This document shows positions 25,084 to 32,784 of a stretch of DNA of 64,000 nucleotides, piece by piece. Numbering within the stretch: the first letter of the stretch is position 1; every line of letters starts with the position of its first letter. Origin of the DNA: Chloroflexota bacterium (GTDB taxonomy: Bacteria > Chloroflexota > Dormibacteria > Dormibacterales > Dormibacteraceae); assembly GCA_005880915.1 (NCBI GenBank), contig VBIW01000039.1:1-64000 (forward strand), written 5' to 3'. Position numbers and translations under genes: made by a program. The notes beneath the pieces were generated by a model. The model had not been told where the DNA came from and did no database searches. It was given only the letters and a program-made list of their open reading frames with translations.

Positions 25084-25089
25084 GACGCG

Positions 25090-25863
25090 ATGGCGTACGA
25101 GCACATCCTGGTCGAAATCGAAGCGCCGATCGCGACCGTGACGCTCAACCGGCCGAAGGTCCTGAACGCCCTCAGCCCGGACCTGATCCACGAGCTGACG
25201 AGTGCCCTGGCGGACCTGGACGCCGATGACTCCGTCAGGGCGGTGGTCCTGACGGGCGGCGCCAAGGTCTTCGCGGCCGGCGCCGACATCGGCGACATGG
25301 CCGACCGCTCCGCGGTGGACCAGCTGAGTCGCGACCAGACGGGCCGCTGGGCGCCTCTGGCCGGATTCAGCAAGCCGCTGATCGCCGCCGTGAACGGCTA
25401 CGCGCTCGGTGGTGGATGCGAGGTCGCGCTGATGTGCGACATGATCGTTGCTGGAGAAACAGCCCGCTTCGGACAGCCCGAGATCAACCTGGGCATCATC
25501 CCCGGCGCCGGCGGCACGCAGAGGTGGCCGCGCACTGCGGGCAAATACGCGGCGATGGAGGTCATGCTCACCGGCGCGCCTCTCACAGCGCAGCGCGCGC
25601 ACGAGCTGGGCATTGTGAACAAGGTCGTGCCGGCCGAGATGACCATCCCGGTGGCGGAGCGGATGGCGAGGCAGGTCGCCGAGAAACCACCTCTCGCGGC
25701 GCGAATGGCGAAGGAGGCGGTCCTCAAGGCTTTCGAGGCGCCGCTTGCCGAGGGCCTGGCGTCGGAGCGCAAGAGCTTCTACTTCCTGTTTGCGACCGAG
25801 GACCAGAAGGAAGGCATGCACGCATTCCTCGAGAAACGAAAAGGCGTATTCAAAGGAAGGTAG
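25090..25863 (+). CDS. Enoyl-CoA hydratase/isomerase family protein
   Basis: A 257-residue crotonase-fold enzyme, likely hydrating 2-enoyl-CoA in beta-oxidation. Seen: ATVTLNRPKVLNALSPDLIHEL, oxyanion-hole motif FAAGADIGDMAD, the second hole SKPLIAAVNGYALGGGCEVALMCD, and catalytic region ARFGQPEINLGIIPGAGGTQRWPR, which keeps both Glu residues expected for a hydratase (GxPEhxxGxxPGxGGTQR). An 8-bp gap and a similar gene follow, then a thiolase, so a fatty-acid or aromatic-acid degradation operon is likely. Confidence 0.93.
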   Translation: MAYEHILVEIEAPIATVTLNRPKVLNALSPDLIHELTSALADLDADDSVRAVVLTGGAKVFAAGADIGDMADRSAVDQLSRDQTGRWAPLAGFSKPLIAAVNGYALGGGCEVALMCDMIVAGETARFGQPEINLGIIPGAGGTQRWPRTAGKYAAMEVMLTGAPLTAQRAHELGIVNKVVPAEMTIPVAERMARQVAEKPPLAARMAKEAVLKAFEAPLAEGLASERKSFYFLFATEDQKEGMHAFLEKRKGVFKGR

Positions 25864-25871
25864 GAAGAGAG

Positions 25872-26669
25872 ATGGCGACTGAGGTCGAACAGCACGTACA
25901 CGTTCAGACGCACGATGGCATCGGCCTGATCCGGCTCAACAGGCCGGAGAAGATGAACGCGATCGGGGCGCTCACGCGCCAGCAGCTCGCCGAGGCGATC
26001 AAGCAGGCCGAGCGCGACGACGCGGTTCGCGTGGTAGTGCTGACCGGGTCGGGCCGCGCCTTCTGCTCCGGCGCCGATGTCACCGAGATGGTTGAAGGCG
26101 CTGGACTGCGGACGCCTGAGGACGTCGGCAACGTGCTGCGCAACGAGTACATGCCGATGCTGACGCGCCTGCGTACGATGCCCAAGCCTGTGATCGCGGC
26201 GATGAACGGGCCCGCGATCGGCATCGGCGCGAGCTTTGCCCTCGCGTGTGATATCCGGATCGCGACGCCCGAGTCGTATCTGCTCGAAGCATTCGTGAAC
26301 ATCGGTCTTGCGCCCGATGGCGGCGTGAGCTGGCTTCTCCCTCGGCTCGCGGGCACTGGGATCGCGTACGAGATGTTCTTCACCGGCAAGCCGCTGCCGG
26401 CGGCGGACGCTCACAGGTTGGGAGTGATCAATCGCATCGTCCCGGCGGATCAGCTCGAGGCAGAAGTTCGCGAGCTGGCCGGCCACCTGGCGGCGCAGCC
26501 GCGCGGTGCGCTGGCGGGCGCGAAGCGTGCCGTGACGCATGCGCTGGAGTCGACCTTCGAGCAGGCGCTGGAGTTCGAGTCGTATCTGCAGGAGGCCCAG
26601 GCCGCGAGCCCGGAGTTCGCCGAAGGCGTGCGGAACTTTCTTGCCCGGCGGGCGGCAAAGCAAACTTGA
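25872..26669 (+). CDS. Enoyl-CoA hydratase/isomerase family protein (PaaG-like)
   Basis: A 265-residue crotonase paralogue. [85 protein letters not shown]. The usual two catalytic Glu positions read differently from the first paralogue ([13 protein letters not shown], with Asp at the second), a pattern seen in PaaG/PaaJ-type isomerases and hydratases, so isomerase activity is possible. Start ATG after AGGAAGAGAG. The gene to its right begins inside a palindromic repeat. Confidence 0.9.
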   Translation: MATEVEQHVHVQTHDGIGLIRLNRPEKMNAIGALTRQQLAEAIKQAERDDAVRVVVLTGSGRAFCSGADVTEMVEGAGLRTPEDVGNVLRNEYMPMLTRLRTMPKPVIAAMNGPAIGIGASFALACDIRIATPESYLLEAFVNIGLAPDGGVSWLLPRLAGTGIAYEMFFTGKPLPAADAHRLGVINRIVPADQLEAEVRELAGHLAAQPRGALAGAKRAVTHALESTFEQALEFESYLQEAQAASPEFAEGVRNFLARRAAKQT

Positions 26670-26673
26670 TAGT

Positions 26674-26723
26674 CCCCACCCGGCGGCTTCGCCGCCGACC
26701 TCCCCCGCGAGCGGGGAGGTGAA
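26674..26723. repeat. Palindromic repeat family A, copy carrying the thiolase start codon
   Basis: CCCACCCGGCGGC, GGCGGC/GCCGCC hairpin, then CCTCCCCCGCGAGCGGGGAGG (26700-26720) and TGAAC. The final GGTG supplies the GTG (26719-26721) from which the thiolase frame can begin. Confidence 0.85.
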
Positions 26724-27924
26724 CTCTCCCCAGGCGGTCATCGTTGCGACCGCGCGGACGCCTATGGGGCGTTATGGCGGTCAGCTAAAGGACATTCGGC
26801 CCGATGACCTCGCCGCGGTCGTCCTGAAAGAGGTTTGCGAACGCGCGCACGTCAAGCCAGCTGAGGTTGAGGACGTGATCCTCGGCTGCGCGAACCAGGC
26901 AGGGGAGGACAACCGCAACGTGGCGCGGATGGCGCTCCTCCTGGCGGGTTTTCCAGTCGAGGTCCCCGGCCAGACGGTGAACCGCCTGTGCGGCTCGGGG
27001 ATGCAGGCGACCATCGCGGCGGCGCGTGAGATCCAGTCGGGCGCGGCCGACATCATGGTTGCGGGTGGCGTCGAGAGCATGACCCGCGCGCCCTGGGTGA
27101 TGCCCAAACCGGACGCCGGATTTCCCCGAGGACCTCAGACCGCTTACGACTCCGCGTTGGGATGGCGCCTCGTCAACTCGAAGATGGCCGCGATGTACGG
27201 GACGCTGCAAATGGGGGAGACCGCGGAGCGCGTCGCCCAGAAATACGAGGTGTCGCGCGAGGACCAGGACGCGTTCGCGCTGCGCAGCCACCAGCGCGCA
27301 GTTGCCGCGCAGAAGTCGGGCAGGCTTGCCGAGGAGATCGTGCCGGTGCTCGTCCCGCAGCGGAAGGGTGACTCGTTGTCATTTGCGGTTGACGAAGGCC
27401 CGCGTCCGGATTCGTCGCTCGAGGCGCTCGGCAAATTGAAACCCGCTTTTGCTGAGAACGGCTCGGTCACCGCGGGCAACGCGTCGCCCCTCAATGACGG
27501 CGCCACGGCGCTCGTTCTGATGTCCGACACCAAAGCGCGCGAACGCGGCCTGAAGCCGCTGGCCCGCCTGGTCGCCGCGGCCCCGGCGGGCGTGCACCCC
27601 GACTACATGGGCATCGGGCCTGTGCCGTCGTCGCTGAAAGCGCTGGAGAAGGCGGGCTTGCAGCTGTCGGACATGCAGGTCGTCGAGCTGAACGAGGCGT
27701 TCGCGTCGCAGTCGCTGGCGTGCATTCGCCTCCTGGGGCTCGACGAGGAGAGGGTCAACGTCAATGGGGGCGCGATCGCGCTGGGTCATCCATTGGGCAG
27801 CAGCGGTGCGCGCCTGGTCAGCACGCTCGTGCGCGAGATGGCGCACCGTGACGCGGAGTACGGCCTGGCCACGATGTGCATCGGCGTGGGCCAGGGCATC
27901 GCGTCGATCTGGCAGCGAATCTGA
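26719..27924 (+). CDS. Acetyl-CoA acyltransferase (thiolase)
   Basis: A 401-residue thiolase that cleaves 3-ketoacyl-CoA or condenses acetyl-CoA. Seen: [16 protein letters not shown], active-site Cys in [43 protein letters not shown] with the catalytic His, and [13 protein letters not shown] with the second Cys. The only start codon that includes the conserved first strand is the GTG at 26719, which lies at the edge of a repeat and follows GGGGAGG with no spacer. The N-terminus VNSPQ is therefore repeat-derived. The upstream frame to 26539 overlaps the previous gene and is not used. Confidence 0.93.
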   Translation: MNSPQAVIVATARTPMGRYGGQLKDIRPDDLAAVVLKEVCERAHVKPAEVEDVILGCANQAGEDNRNVARMALLLAGFPVEVPGQTVNRLCGSGMQATIAAAREIQSGAADIMVAGGVESMTRAPWVMPKPDAGFPRGPQTAYDSALGWRLVNSKMAAMYGTLQMGETAERVAQKYEVSREDQDAFALRSHQRAVAAQKSGRLAEEIVPVLVPQRKGDSLSFAVDEGPRPDSSLEALGKLKPAFAENGSVTAGNASPLNDGATALVLMSDTKARERGLKPLARLVAAAPAGVHPDYMGIGPVPSSLKALEKAGLQLSDMQVVELNEAFASQSLACIRLLGLDEERVNVNGGAIALGHPLGSSGARLVSTLVREMAHRDAEYGLATMCIGVGQGIASIWQRI

Positions 27925-27953
27925 GCGAGCGCGACCCACAAGCAGTCCGGTCG

Positions 27954-28610
27954 ATGTTCGACCGGATCGCGCACCGCTACGACACGATCAACACAGTCCT
28001 GTCCGCCGGGACCGACTCCGGCTGGCGCCGCCGCGCCGCGCGCGAATCAGGCCTGTCTCCGGGAGGGTCGGGGCTCGACGTCGCGTGCGGGTCGGGCAAG
28101 CTGACGGCAGAGCTGGCGAGGCGCGCGGGTCCGACGGGACGGGTGGTGGGGCTCGACTTCAGCCCGCAGATGCTCGAGGTCGCGCGGCGGGAGCATCCAG
28201 GGCTCGAGTTTCTCGAGGGCGACGCGCTCAACCTTCCGTTTGAGAGCGCGAGCTTCGACGCCTCGACAATCGCCTTCGGGCTCCGCAACCTGGCGAACCC
28301 TGTACGCGGCCTTCGCGAGATGCTCCGCGTGGTCAAGCCATCTGGACGCGTGGTCGTCCTGGAGTTCGTCCGCCCGCCGCGCGGCCCCGTCGGCGGCGCT
28401 TACCGCATCTACCTACGCACCCTTCTCCCGGCCGTCGGCGGGCTGATCTCGGGAGACGCGGCCGCCTATCGATACTTGAGCGACACGATCGACTCCTATC
28501 GCACGCCGGGCGAGCTCGGCGACCTGGCGATGCAGGCGGGCTGGTCGGATGTCCACTTCCACGGGCTGGCGATGGGCACCGTCGGGATTCTCTCCGGCCG
28601 GGCACAGTAA
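27954..28610 (+). CDS. menG: Demethylmenaquinone/ubiquinone C-methyltransferase
   Basis: SAM-dependent methyltransferase that completes menaquinone. Seen: VRSMFDRIAHRYDTINTVLSAGTDSGWRR (the UbiE/MenG start), LDVACGSGKL SAM motif I, DALNLPFESASFDASTIAFGLRNLANP, and C-terminal MGTVGILSGRAQ. The ATG at 27954 gives 218 residues; a CTG at 27921 overlapping the thiolase stop would add [11 protein letters not shown], which family members normally have, so the true start may be there. Menaquinone fits with cydAB and the polyprenyl synthase locus at 29447. Confidence 0.92.
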   Translation: MFDRIAHRYDTINTVLSAGTDSGWRRRAARESGLSPGGSGLDVACGSGKLTAELARRAGPTGRVVGLDFSPQMLEVARREHPGLEFLEGDALNLPFESASFDASTIAFGLRNLANPVRGLREMLRVVKPSGRVVVLEFVRPPRGPVGGAYRIYLRTLLPAVGGLISGDAAAYRYLSDTIDSYRTPGELGDLAMQAGWSDVHFHGLAMGTVGILSGRAQ

Positions 28611-28675
28611 CCGTCCCCTCTGCCGGCGAGTTCTAGCTGGCAAGAGGCGGAGCTCGTTACGGAGGACATCGAAAA

Positions 28676-29446
28676 ATGATGTCGGCACAGAACCGTTTGC
28701 TGGTGGTCTGCGGGTTGCTCATTGCGGTCGCGTCCGCCAGTGTCACAGCGCTGGCGGTCAACCTGTCGCGACCCTCCGGCGCAGCATCGTCTCCTCCGCC
28801 GGTGCTCACGCTCGCCGCCTCGACCTCCGGCAACACGATCACGGTCGTCGGTGTCGGGATCGGTTCTGCGACGTCAAACCAGGCCCAGCTGTATCTGGGC
28901 GTCACCGCGACGCGGCCGAATGTGAGAGACGCGGTCTCGGTCGCGGCAACCGACATGAGCCACCTGTTGAGCGCGGTTCACAACCAGGGCGTCCAGGACA
29001 AGGACATCCAGACCACCGGCGTGTCGGTGTCGCAGCAAACCAACTGCTGCCCGCAGACCATCAACGGCTACAACGCATCGACTCAGATCACCGTGACGGT
29101 GCACGGCGTCACCAGTGCCACGCCTCTCATCGAGGCGGCGGTTGACGCCGTCGGCAACGATCTGCAGATCCAGGGGATCAATCTTTCGGTGGCGGATCAG
29201 GGCGCGATGCTGAAGACCGCGCGCTCGGCTGCGATCAACGACGCCAAGACGAAAGCGCAAGACTGGGCGCAGCTGTCCGGCCATCATGTCGGGGGACTGA
29301 TCGGCGTGACTGAGATCGTCTCCACGACCGGTGGCTTCTCGTGCGACCAGTGCGGTGGCAAGGGCGGCGGGGGCGGAGTCGCGATCCAGCCCGGAGTGAG
29401 CTCCGTCAGCGTGACGGTCGCGGTTACCTTCGAGCTCGCCGCCTAG
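28676..29446 (+). CDS. Secreted SIMPL (DUF541) domain protein
   Basis: A 256-residue exported protein. Signal sequence or membrane anchor RLLVVCGLLIAVASASVTALAV, then NTITVVGVGIGSATSNQAQLYLGVTA, the start of the SIMPL fold, through VSSVSVTVAVTFELAA. GGAGG precedes the tandem ATG codons at 28676/28679. Two unusual Cys pairs (NCCP and CDQCGG) sit in loops and could form disulfides or hold metal. SIMPL proteins are periplasmic or surface proteins of unclear role (BP26, YggE). Its stop abuts the stop of the convergent fusion gene with no bases between. Confidence 0.85.
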   Translation: MMSAQNRLLVVCGLLIAVASASVTALAVNLSRPSGAASSPPPVLTLAASTSGNTITVVGVGIGSATSNQAQLYLGVTATRPNVRDAVSVAATDMSHLLSAVHNQGVQDKDIQTTGVSVSQQTNCCPQTINGYNASTQITVTVHGVTSATPLIEAAVDAVGNDLQIQGINLSVADQGAMLKTARSAAINDAKTKAQDWAQLSGHHVGGLIGVTEIVSTTGGFSCDQCGGKGGGGGVAIQPGVSSVSVTVAVTFELAA

Positions 29447-30829
29447 CTAGGAATTCCGATCCACCGCCGAGCGGGCCAGGCCCACGAGCGTGGGGCGCAG
29501 GCCGTCCAGCTCCACCGTCTCGAGCTCGCGCACGGCCGCCTCGATCAGCGCGTCGGCCTCCTGGCGTACGCGCGGGAGCGCACCACTGGCCGTGACCAGC
29601 TCCGCCACCCGGCCCACCTCCGCGTCGCCGAGGGCGCCCTCGAGCAGGCGCCTGACCTCCGGACCCACCTCGCGATCCTCCGCGGCGTAGATCAGCGGCA
29701 GCGAGAGCACGCGCTGCCGGATGTCGAGCCCGACAGGCTTCCCCGAGCTGGGGCTGAAATCGACCATGTCGTCCGCCATCTGGAACGCGGTACCAAGGAG
29801 GTCGCCGTAGCGGCGCAACGCGCCGACGACCTCCGGGGTCGCCTCTGACAGCAGAGCGCCAGACGCACATGCAGCGGCGAACAGCGAAGCAGTCTTGCCA
29901 CGCACGACACGGAGGTACGACTCTCGATCGCCGGGAAAGGCGCCGCGCAGCGCCACGTCGTCGATCTGCGATGCGCATATCGCTTCGAGGGCTTCGGCCA
30001 GGGCCGAGGTGACAGCTGGGTTGCCGATCTCGGCGATGAGCCGCGTCGCTTTGGCGAAGTAGTAGTCGCCCACCGCGATCGCTCGCTCCGGTCCTTCGGC
30101 CGCAGCAACGGTCGGTCGGCCTCGGCGGTGCGTGCTCTCGTCGACGTAGTCGTCGTGGATGAGCGTGGCGTTGTGCAGCAGCTCCACCGCCGCCGCGAGC
30201 TCCGCAGCGCGCAACGGGTCGTTGCGCGGACCGATGCCGGCCGTCAGCTGGACCAGCTTCGGCCGGAGCCGCTTGCCTCCAGCCTCGACGAGGCGGCGCA
30301 TCGGCACCGCTACCGGTTCGGGGTCGACCATGAGCTGGCGCGCGAGCTCGACTTCGACGAGCGACTCCGGTATCTCCCTGGCGATCGGTCGAGCAAATTC
30401 GCCTTCGAGCTGCAGCGCGAGCTCGCGATCGCGTGGGCCGTCAAGCTCGACTGCGAAAACGGACTGCCAGCGCCCGAGCACCAGCTGGCCTTCTTCGACG
30501 AGCAGCGTGAGAAACGCGCTGAGGAGAAGCTGGCGGCAGTGGGCGTGCCCGTTGACCGGCTCATCGACGGCGACGTCGAACCGGCGCGTGAAGTCGTCGT
30601 GCTCGTAACCTGCGCCGCGGGGCGCGATGCGCTCGAGCATGGCTTCGAAGTCGCGATGTAACAGCGGCTCGTTCTCGTTGACACAAAGTCCAACTGTCGT
30701 GTGCAGGGACTGCAGGTGCACACGCCCTGTGCGGAGCCCGACCCGCTCGACGCGCTCTCGGATCCGTTCGGTGAGATCGATGAACTGGGTGGCCTGGGAG
30801 GTCGCGAACTCGAGCCGCGCCGCGCTCAC
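29447..30829 (-). CDS. YjbQ (UPF0047) domain fused to polyprenyl diphosphate synthase
   Basis: A 460-residue fusion in one continuous frame. Residues 1-145 are a complete YjbQ/UPF0047 domain: SLHTTVGLCVNENEP (43-55), YEHDDF (75-80), NGHAH (93-97), LGRWQSVFAVELDGPRDR (118-135). That family has been linked to thiamine-phosphate synthase activity. Residues 150-460 are a trans-prenyl synthase: GGKRLRP (184-190), first Asp-rich motif HDDYVDES (DDxxD at 226-230), GDYYFAK, GKTASLF, and second motif QMADDMVDF (353-357). It should make the long isoprenoid chain of menaquinone or undecaprenyl-type lipids. GTG start overlaps the small gene upstream as GTGA. Confidence 0.9.
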   Translation of the reverse strand: MSAARLEFATSQATQFIDLTERIRERVERVGLRTGRVHLQSLHTTVGLCVNENEPLLHRDFEAMLERIAPRGAGYEHDDFTRRFDVAVDEPVNGHAHCRQLLLSAFLTLLVEEGQLVLGRWQSVFAVELDGPRDRELALQLEGEFARPIAREIPESLVEVELARQLMVDPEPVAVPMRRLVEAGGKRLRPKLVQLTAGIGPRNDPLRAAELAAAVELLHNATLIHDDYVDESTHRRGRPTVAAAEGPERAIAVGDYYFAKATRLIAEIGNPAVTSALAEALEAICASQIDDVALRGAFPGDRESYLRVVRGKTASLFAAACASGALLSEATPEVVGALRRYGDLLGTAFQMADDMVDFSPSSGKPVGLDIRQRVLSLPLIYAAEDREVGPEVRRLLEGALGDAEVGRVAELVTASGALPRVRQEADALIEAAVRELETVELDGLRPTLVGLARSAVDRNS

Positions 30830-31209
30830 CCTTGTGCCCCGAGGGAAAGCCGAAGCAGGTCTCGGACCGGAGGCGCGGGCTGCTCGGAAGCCGCCGCCGT
30901 CGACATCGATTCGACGGCCCGCGCGAAGGCAACCTGGACGGCAAGAGGCGCGTTGTCGGCAAGGATGCGGGAGCCGCGTGCGAGGCAGAGGTCACCCATC
31001 AGGAGCGTGGTCGGCGGGGCGGCGCGTCCGCCCAGACCCTGGAGCCGGATACCGAGCTCGATCAGCGCCGCGGCCAGGGCGAGCCTGGCCTGGAGGTCCG
31101 GCTCGAAATGCTGGACCGCGTCGAGGTAGTCGCGATAGGCATCGGACAGGCCGTCGGACCACAGTCCCTCGAGACGGTCGAGCTCGCGATCCAGGAGTTG
31201 CACCCCCAT
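30826..31209 (-). CDS. Small helical protein, degenerate prenyl-synthase-like subunit
   Basis: A 127-residue protein starting MGVQLLDRELDRLEGLW; the frame continues upstream to 31629 but only inside the tetR gene. By eye residues 41-105 align with the middle of the prenyl synthase next door: LALAAALIELGIRLQG with LAAAVELLHNATLIHD, and LLMGDLCLARGSRILADN with IAVGDYYFAKATRLIAEI. Both Asp-rich catalytic motifs are absent; the DDYVD loop is deleted. Heterodimeric synthases (Bacillus HepS/HepT) use a small non-catalytic subunit that sets chain length, and I infer that role. It overlaps tetR by one base and the fusion gene by four. Confidence 0.7.
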   Translation of the reverse strand: MGVQLLDRELDRLEGLWSDGLSDAYRDYLDAVQHFEPDLQARLALAAALIELGIRLQGLGGRAAPPTTLLMGDLCLARGSRILADNAPLAVQVAFARAVESMSTAAASEQPAPPVRDLLRLSLGAQG

Positions 31210-31808
31210 CAGACGGCCTCGATGACGCTGCCCGCGAGCTGGCGGAATGCCGAAAGGGCGCGCAGGCAGGACTCGTCGTCGCGGGTCACGACGTAGTAAA
31301 GCCCGAAGCCGAGGACAGTATTCAGGACGAGAGGCACGAGGACGTCGCGCGGCACGGTCAGGCGGATGCGTCCGTCCTCCTCCAGCCGGTCGAGCTGTTC
31401 CTGGATCACCTCGCGGTAGCGCGTGAAGAGCTCGGGCAAATAGGCCCGGAGGCGTTCGGTCCGCGGAGCCTGGACCAGGAGGTCGAAGGCGGCGAGCTGG
31501 ACATCGCCCAGTCGCCGCAGGGAATCCCAGAGCGACTCGACCCCGACCTCGAGCACCTCCAGCGGGTCGGTGAGCTGGTTCAGGGTTCGGCGCAGCTCCT
31601 CGACAGACTTGGCGGTCAGGTAGCGCCACGCCTCGACGAGGAGCTCGGACTTGGTCGGGAACCAGTACTGGAGGTTGCCGATCGCCACGCCGGCTTTGGA
31701 GGCGATGGAGCGGACGCTGGTGCCCGAGTAGCCGTTTTCGAGCAGGGAATCCGCCGCCGCGTGAATGATCTGGTCTCGGGTGCTCTCAGTCGCGGTCGCC
31801 CCGGTCAT
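31209..31808 (-). CDS. TetR-family transcriptional regulator
   Basis: A 199-residue TetR repressor. The helix-turn-helix is clear: RDQIIHAAADSLLENGYSGTSVRSIASKAGVAIGNLQYWFPTKSELLVEAW. The frame runs upstream to 32081, but the ATG at 31806-31808 begins MTGATATESTRDQI, the normal distance from the helix-turn-helix. Its start codon is part of the palindrome CATACGTATG. It leads an overlapping operon with the small subunit and the YjbQ-prenyl synthase, so it likely regulates that operon in response to a lipid or isoprenoid ligand. Confidence 0.9.
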   Translation of the reverse strand: MTGATATESTRDQIIHAAADSLLENGYSGTSVRSIASKAGVAIGNLQYWFPTKSELLVEAWRYLTAKSVEELRRTLNQLTDPLEVLEVGVESLWDSLRRLGDVQLAAFDLLVQAPRTERLRAYLPELFTRYREVIQEQLDRLEEDGRIRLTVPRDVLVPLVLNTVLGFGLYYVVTRDDESCLRALSAFRQLAGSVIEAV

Positions 31809-31826
31809 ACGTATGTACCAGCATAC
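31806..31826. promoter_or_regulatory. Palindromes over the tetR start, probable operator
   Basis: CATACGTATG (31806-31815) is a perfect palindrome including the ATG, and GTATG-n6-CATAC (31811-31826) overlaps it. A TetR dimer bound here would block its own operon. Confidence 0.5.
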
Positions 31827-31883
31827 TGAGGACCGGTTCAGAAGGTGTGGCCGGGCGAGGCACGCAGACGGAATTTCGACCCG

Positions 31884-31942
31884 TTGGCGCCAACGGGGCC
31901 GAATCCACTGACTCGAGAAGCACCGCTGCATACAGCGAGGCG
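31884..31942. repeat. 59-bp intergenic element, copy 2
   Basis: TTGGCGCCAA ... GAATC ... GCTGCATACAGCGAGGCG, the same length and end sequences as 15586-15644. Here the left end is extended to a 16-bp palindrome CCGTTGGCGCCAACGG. It lies in the 214-bp gap between tetR and the KDPG-aldolase-like gene, which otherwise shows only the promoter boxes. Confidence 0.65.
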
Positions 31943-32022
31943 GAATCGGCGATTCACTTTCGAACGGGGCCTGACCGCGTGTCCGGGGATGGTGGCCGCC
32001 TTCGACTAATCTCAACCTGTCC

Positions 32023-32664
32023 ATGAAGTCGATCGCCGAAGCCTTTCCCAACGGTGTGTGCGGCGTGCTGCGCACCGACAACGCCGAAGCGGGCTTTCAG
32101 GCCTGCCTGACCGCGATGGAAGGCGGCGTCATGACGATCGAGGTGACGAAAACCGTCCCGTCGTGCTTCGAGATGATCCGCGGGCTTATCGCGACGACGA
32201 TGGGCCGGTACCCAGTCGGCGTCGGCACTGTCTGGGATCCGGGCGCTGTCCGCGAGGCGAAGGACGCGGGAGCGTCATTCGTGGTGACTCCTGTCCTCCT
32301 GCCCGAGGTCGCCGACGCCTGCCGCCAGGAGGACATCCTCTGCGTCCTGGGCGCGCTGACCCCGACCGAGATCTACCAGGCGCGTCTCGCAGGCGCGGCA
32401 CTCGTGAAGGTCTTCCCGATCACCCCGGTCGGCGGTCCGCGCTACATCGAGTCGCTGAACGGACCGATGGGCGGTGTGCCCTTTTGGGTTTCCGGTGGCG
32501 TGAAGATCGAAGACATCGGCGCCTACCTCCGCCTGGGGGTCAAGGCGGTGGGGCTCACCGCCTCGCTGTTCCCGCCGGAGGCGCTGGCGAAGGGAGACAT
32601 GGACACGATCGGGCGGAATGCGGAACGGGCGGCGCAGGCGGCAGCGCACGCGGTCGGCGACTAG
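32023..32664 (+). CDS. KDPG/KHG aldolase family protein
   Basis: A 213-residue class I aldolase, expected to split 2-keto-3-deoxy-6-phosphogluconate into pyruvate and glyceraldehyde 3-phosphate. Seen: VGVGTVWDPGAVREAKDAGASFVVTPVL, GALTPTEIYQARLAGAALVKVFPITPVGGPRYIESLNGPMGGVPFWVSGGV, with the Schiff-base Lys in LVKVFP. The early segment TIEVTKTVPS replaces the usual IEITL-TPGA, so substrate may differ. A TAATCT box (32007-32012) lies 10 nt before the ATG. No Entner-Doudoroff dehydratase is adjacent. Confidence 0.85.
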   Translation: MKSIAEAFPNGVCGVLRTDNAEAGFQACLTAMEGGVMTIEVTKTVPSCFEMIRGLIATTMGRYPVGVGTVWDPGAVREAKDAGASFVVTPVLLPEVADACRQEDILCVLGALTPTEIYQARLAGAALVKVFPITPVGGPRYIESLNGPMGGVPFWVSGGVKIEDIGAYLRLGVKAVGLTASLFPPEALAKGDMDTIGRNAERAAQAAAHAVGD

Positions 32665-32749
32665 ATGTAATTCCTGGATAGGGAACGACGTTCGGCGAAG
32701 AATTTGGACGGCAAGTTCACCTTGGCGCCGAAATTTCCTGTTAGATCTC

Positions 32750-32778
32750 TTGATCGGCAAACATTTGTTTGGTACCAT
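32750..32778 (+). promoter_or_regulatory. Promoter of the DUF222/HNH gene, leaderless
   Basis: TTGATC (32750-32755), 17-bp spacer, TACCAT (32773-32778), then 6 nt to the ATG at 32785. The surrounding 100 bases are notably AT-richer than the rest of the window. Confidence 0.65.
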
Positions 32779-32784
32779 CACTTC

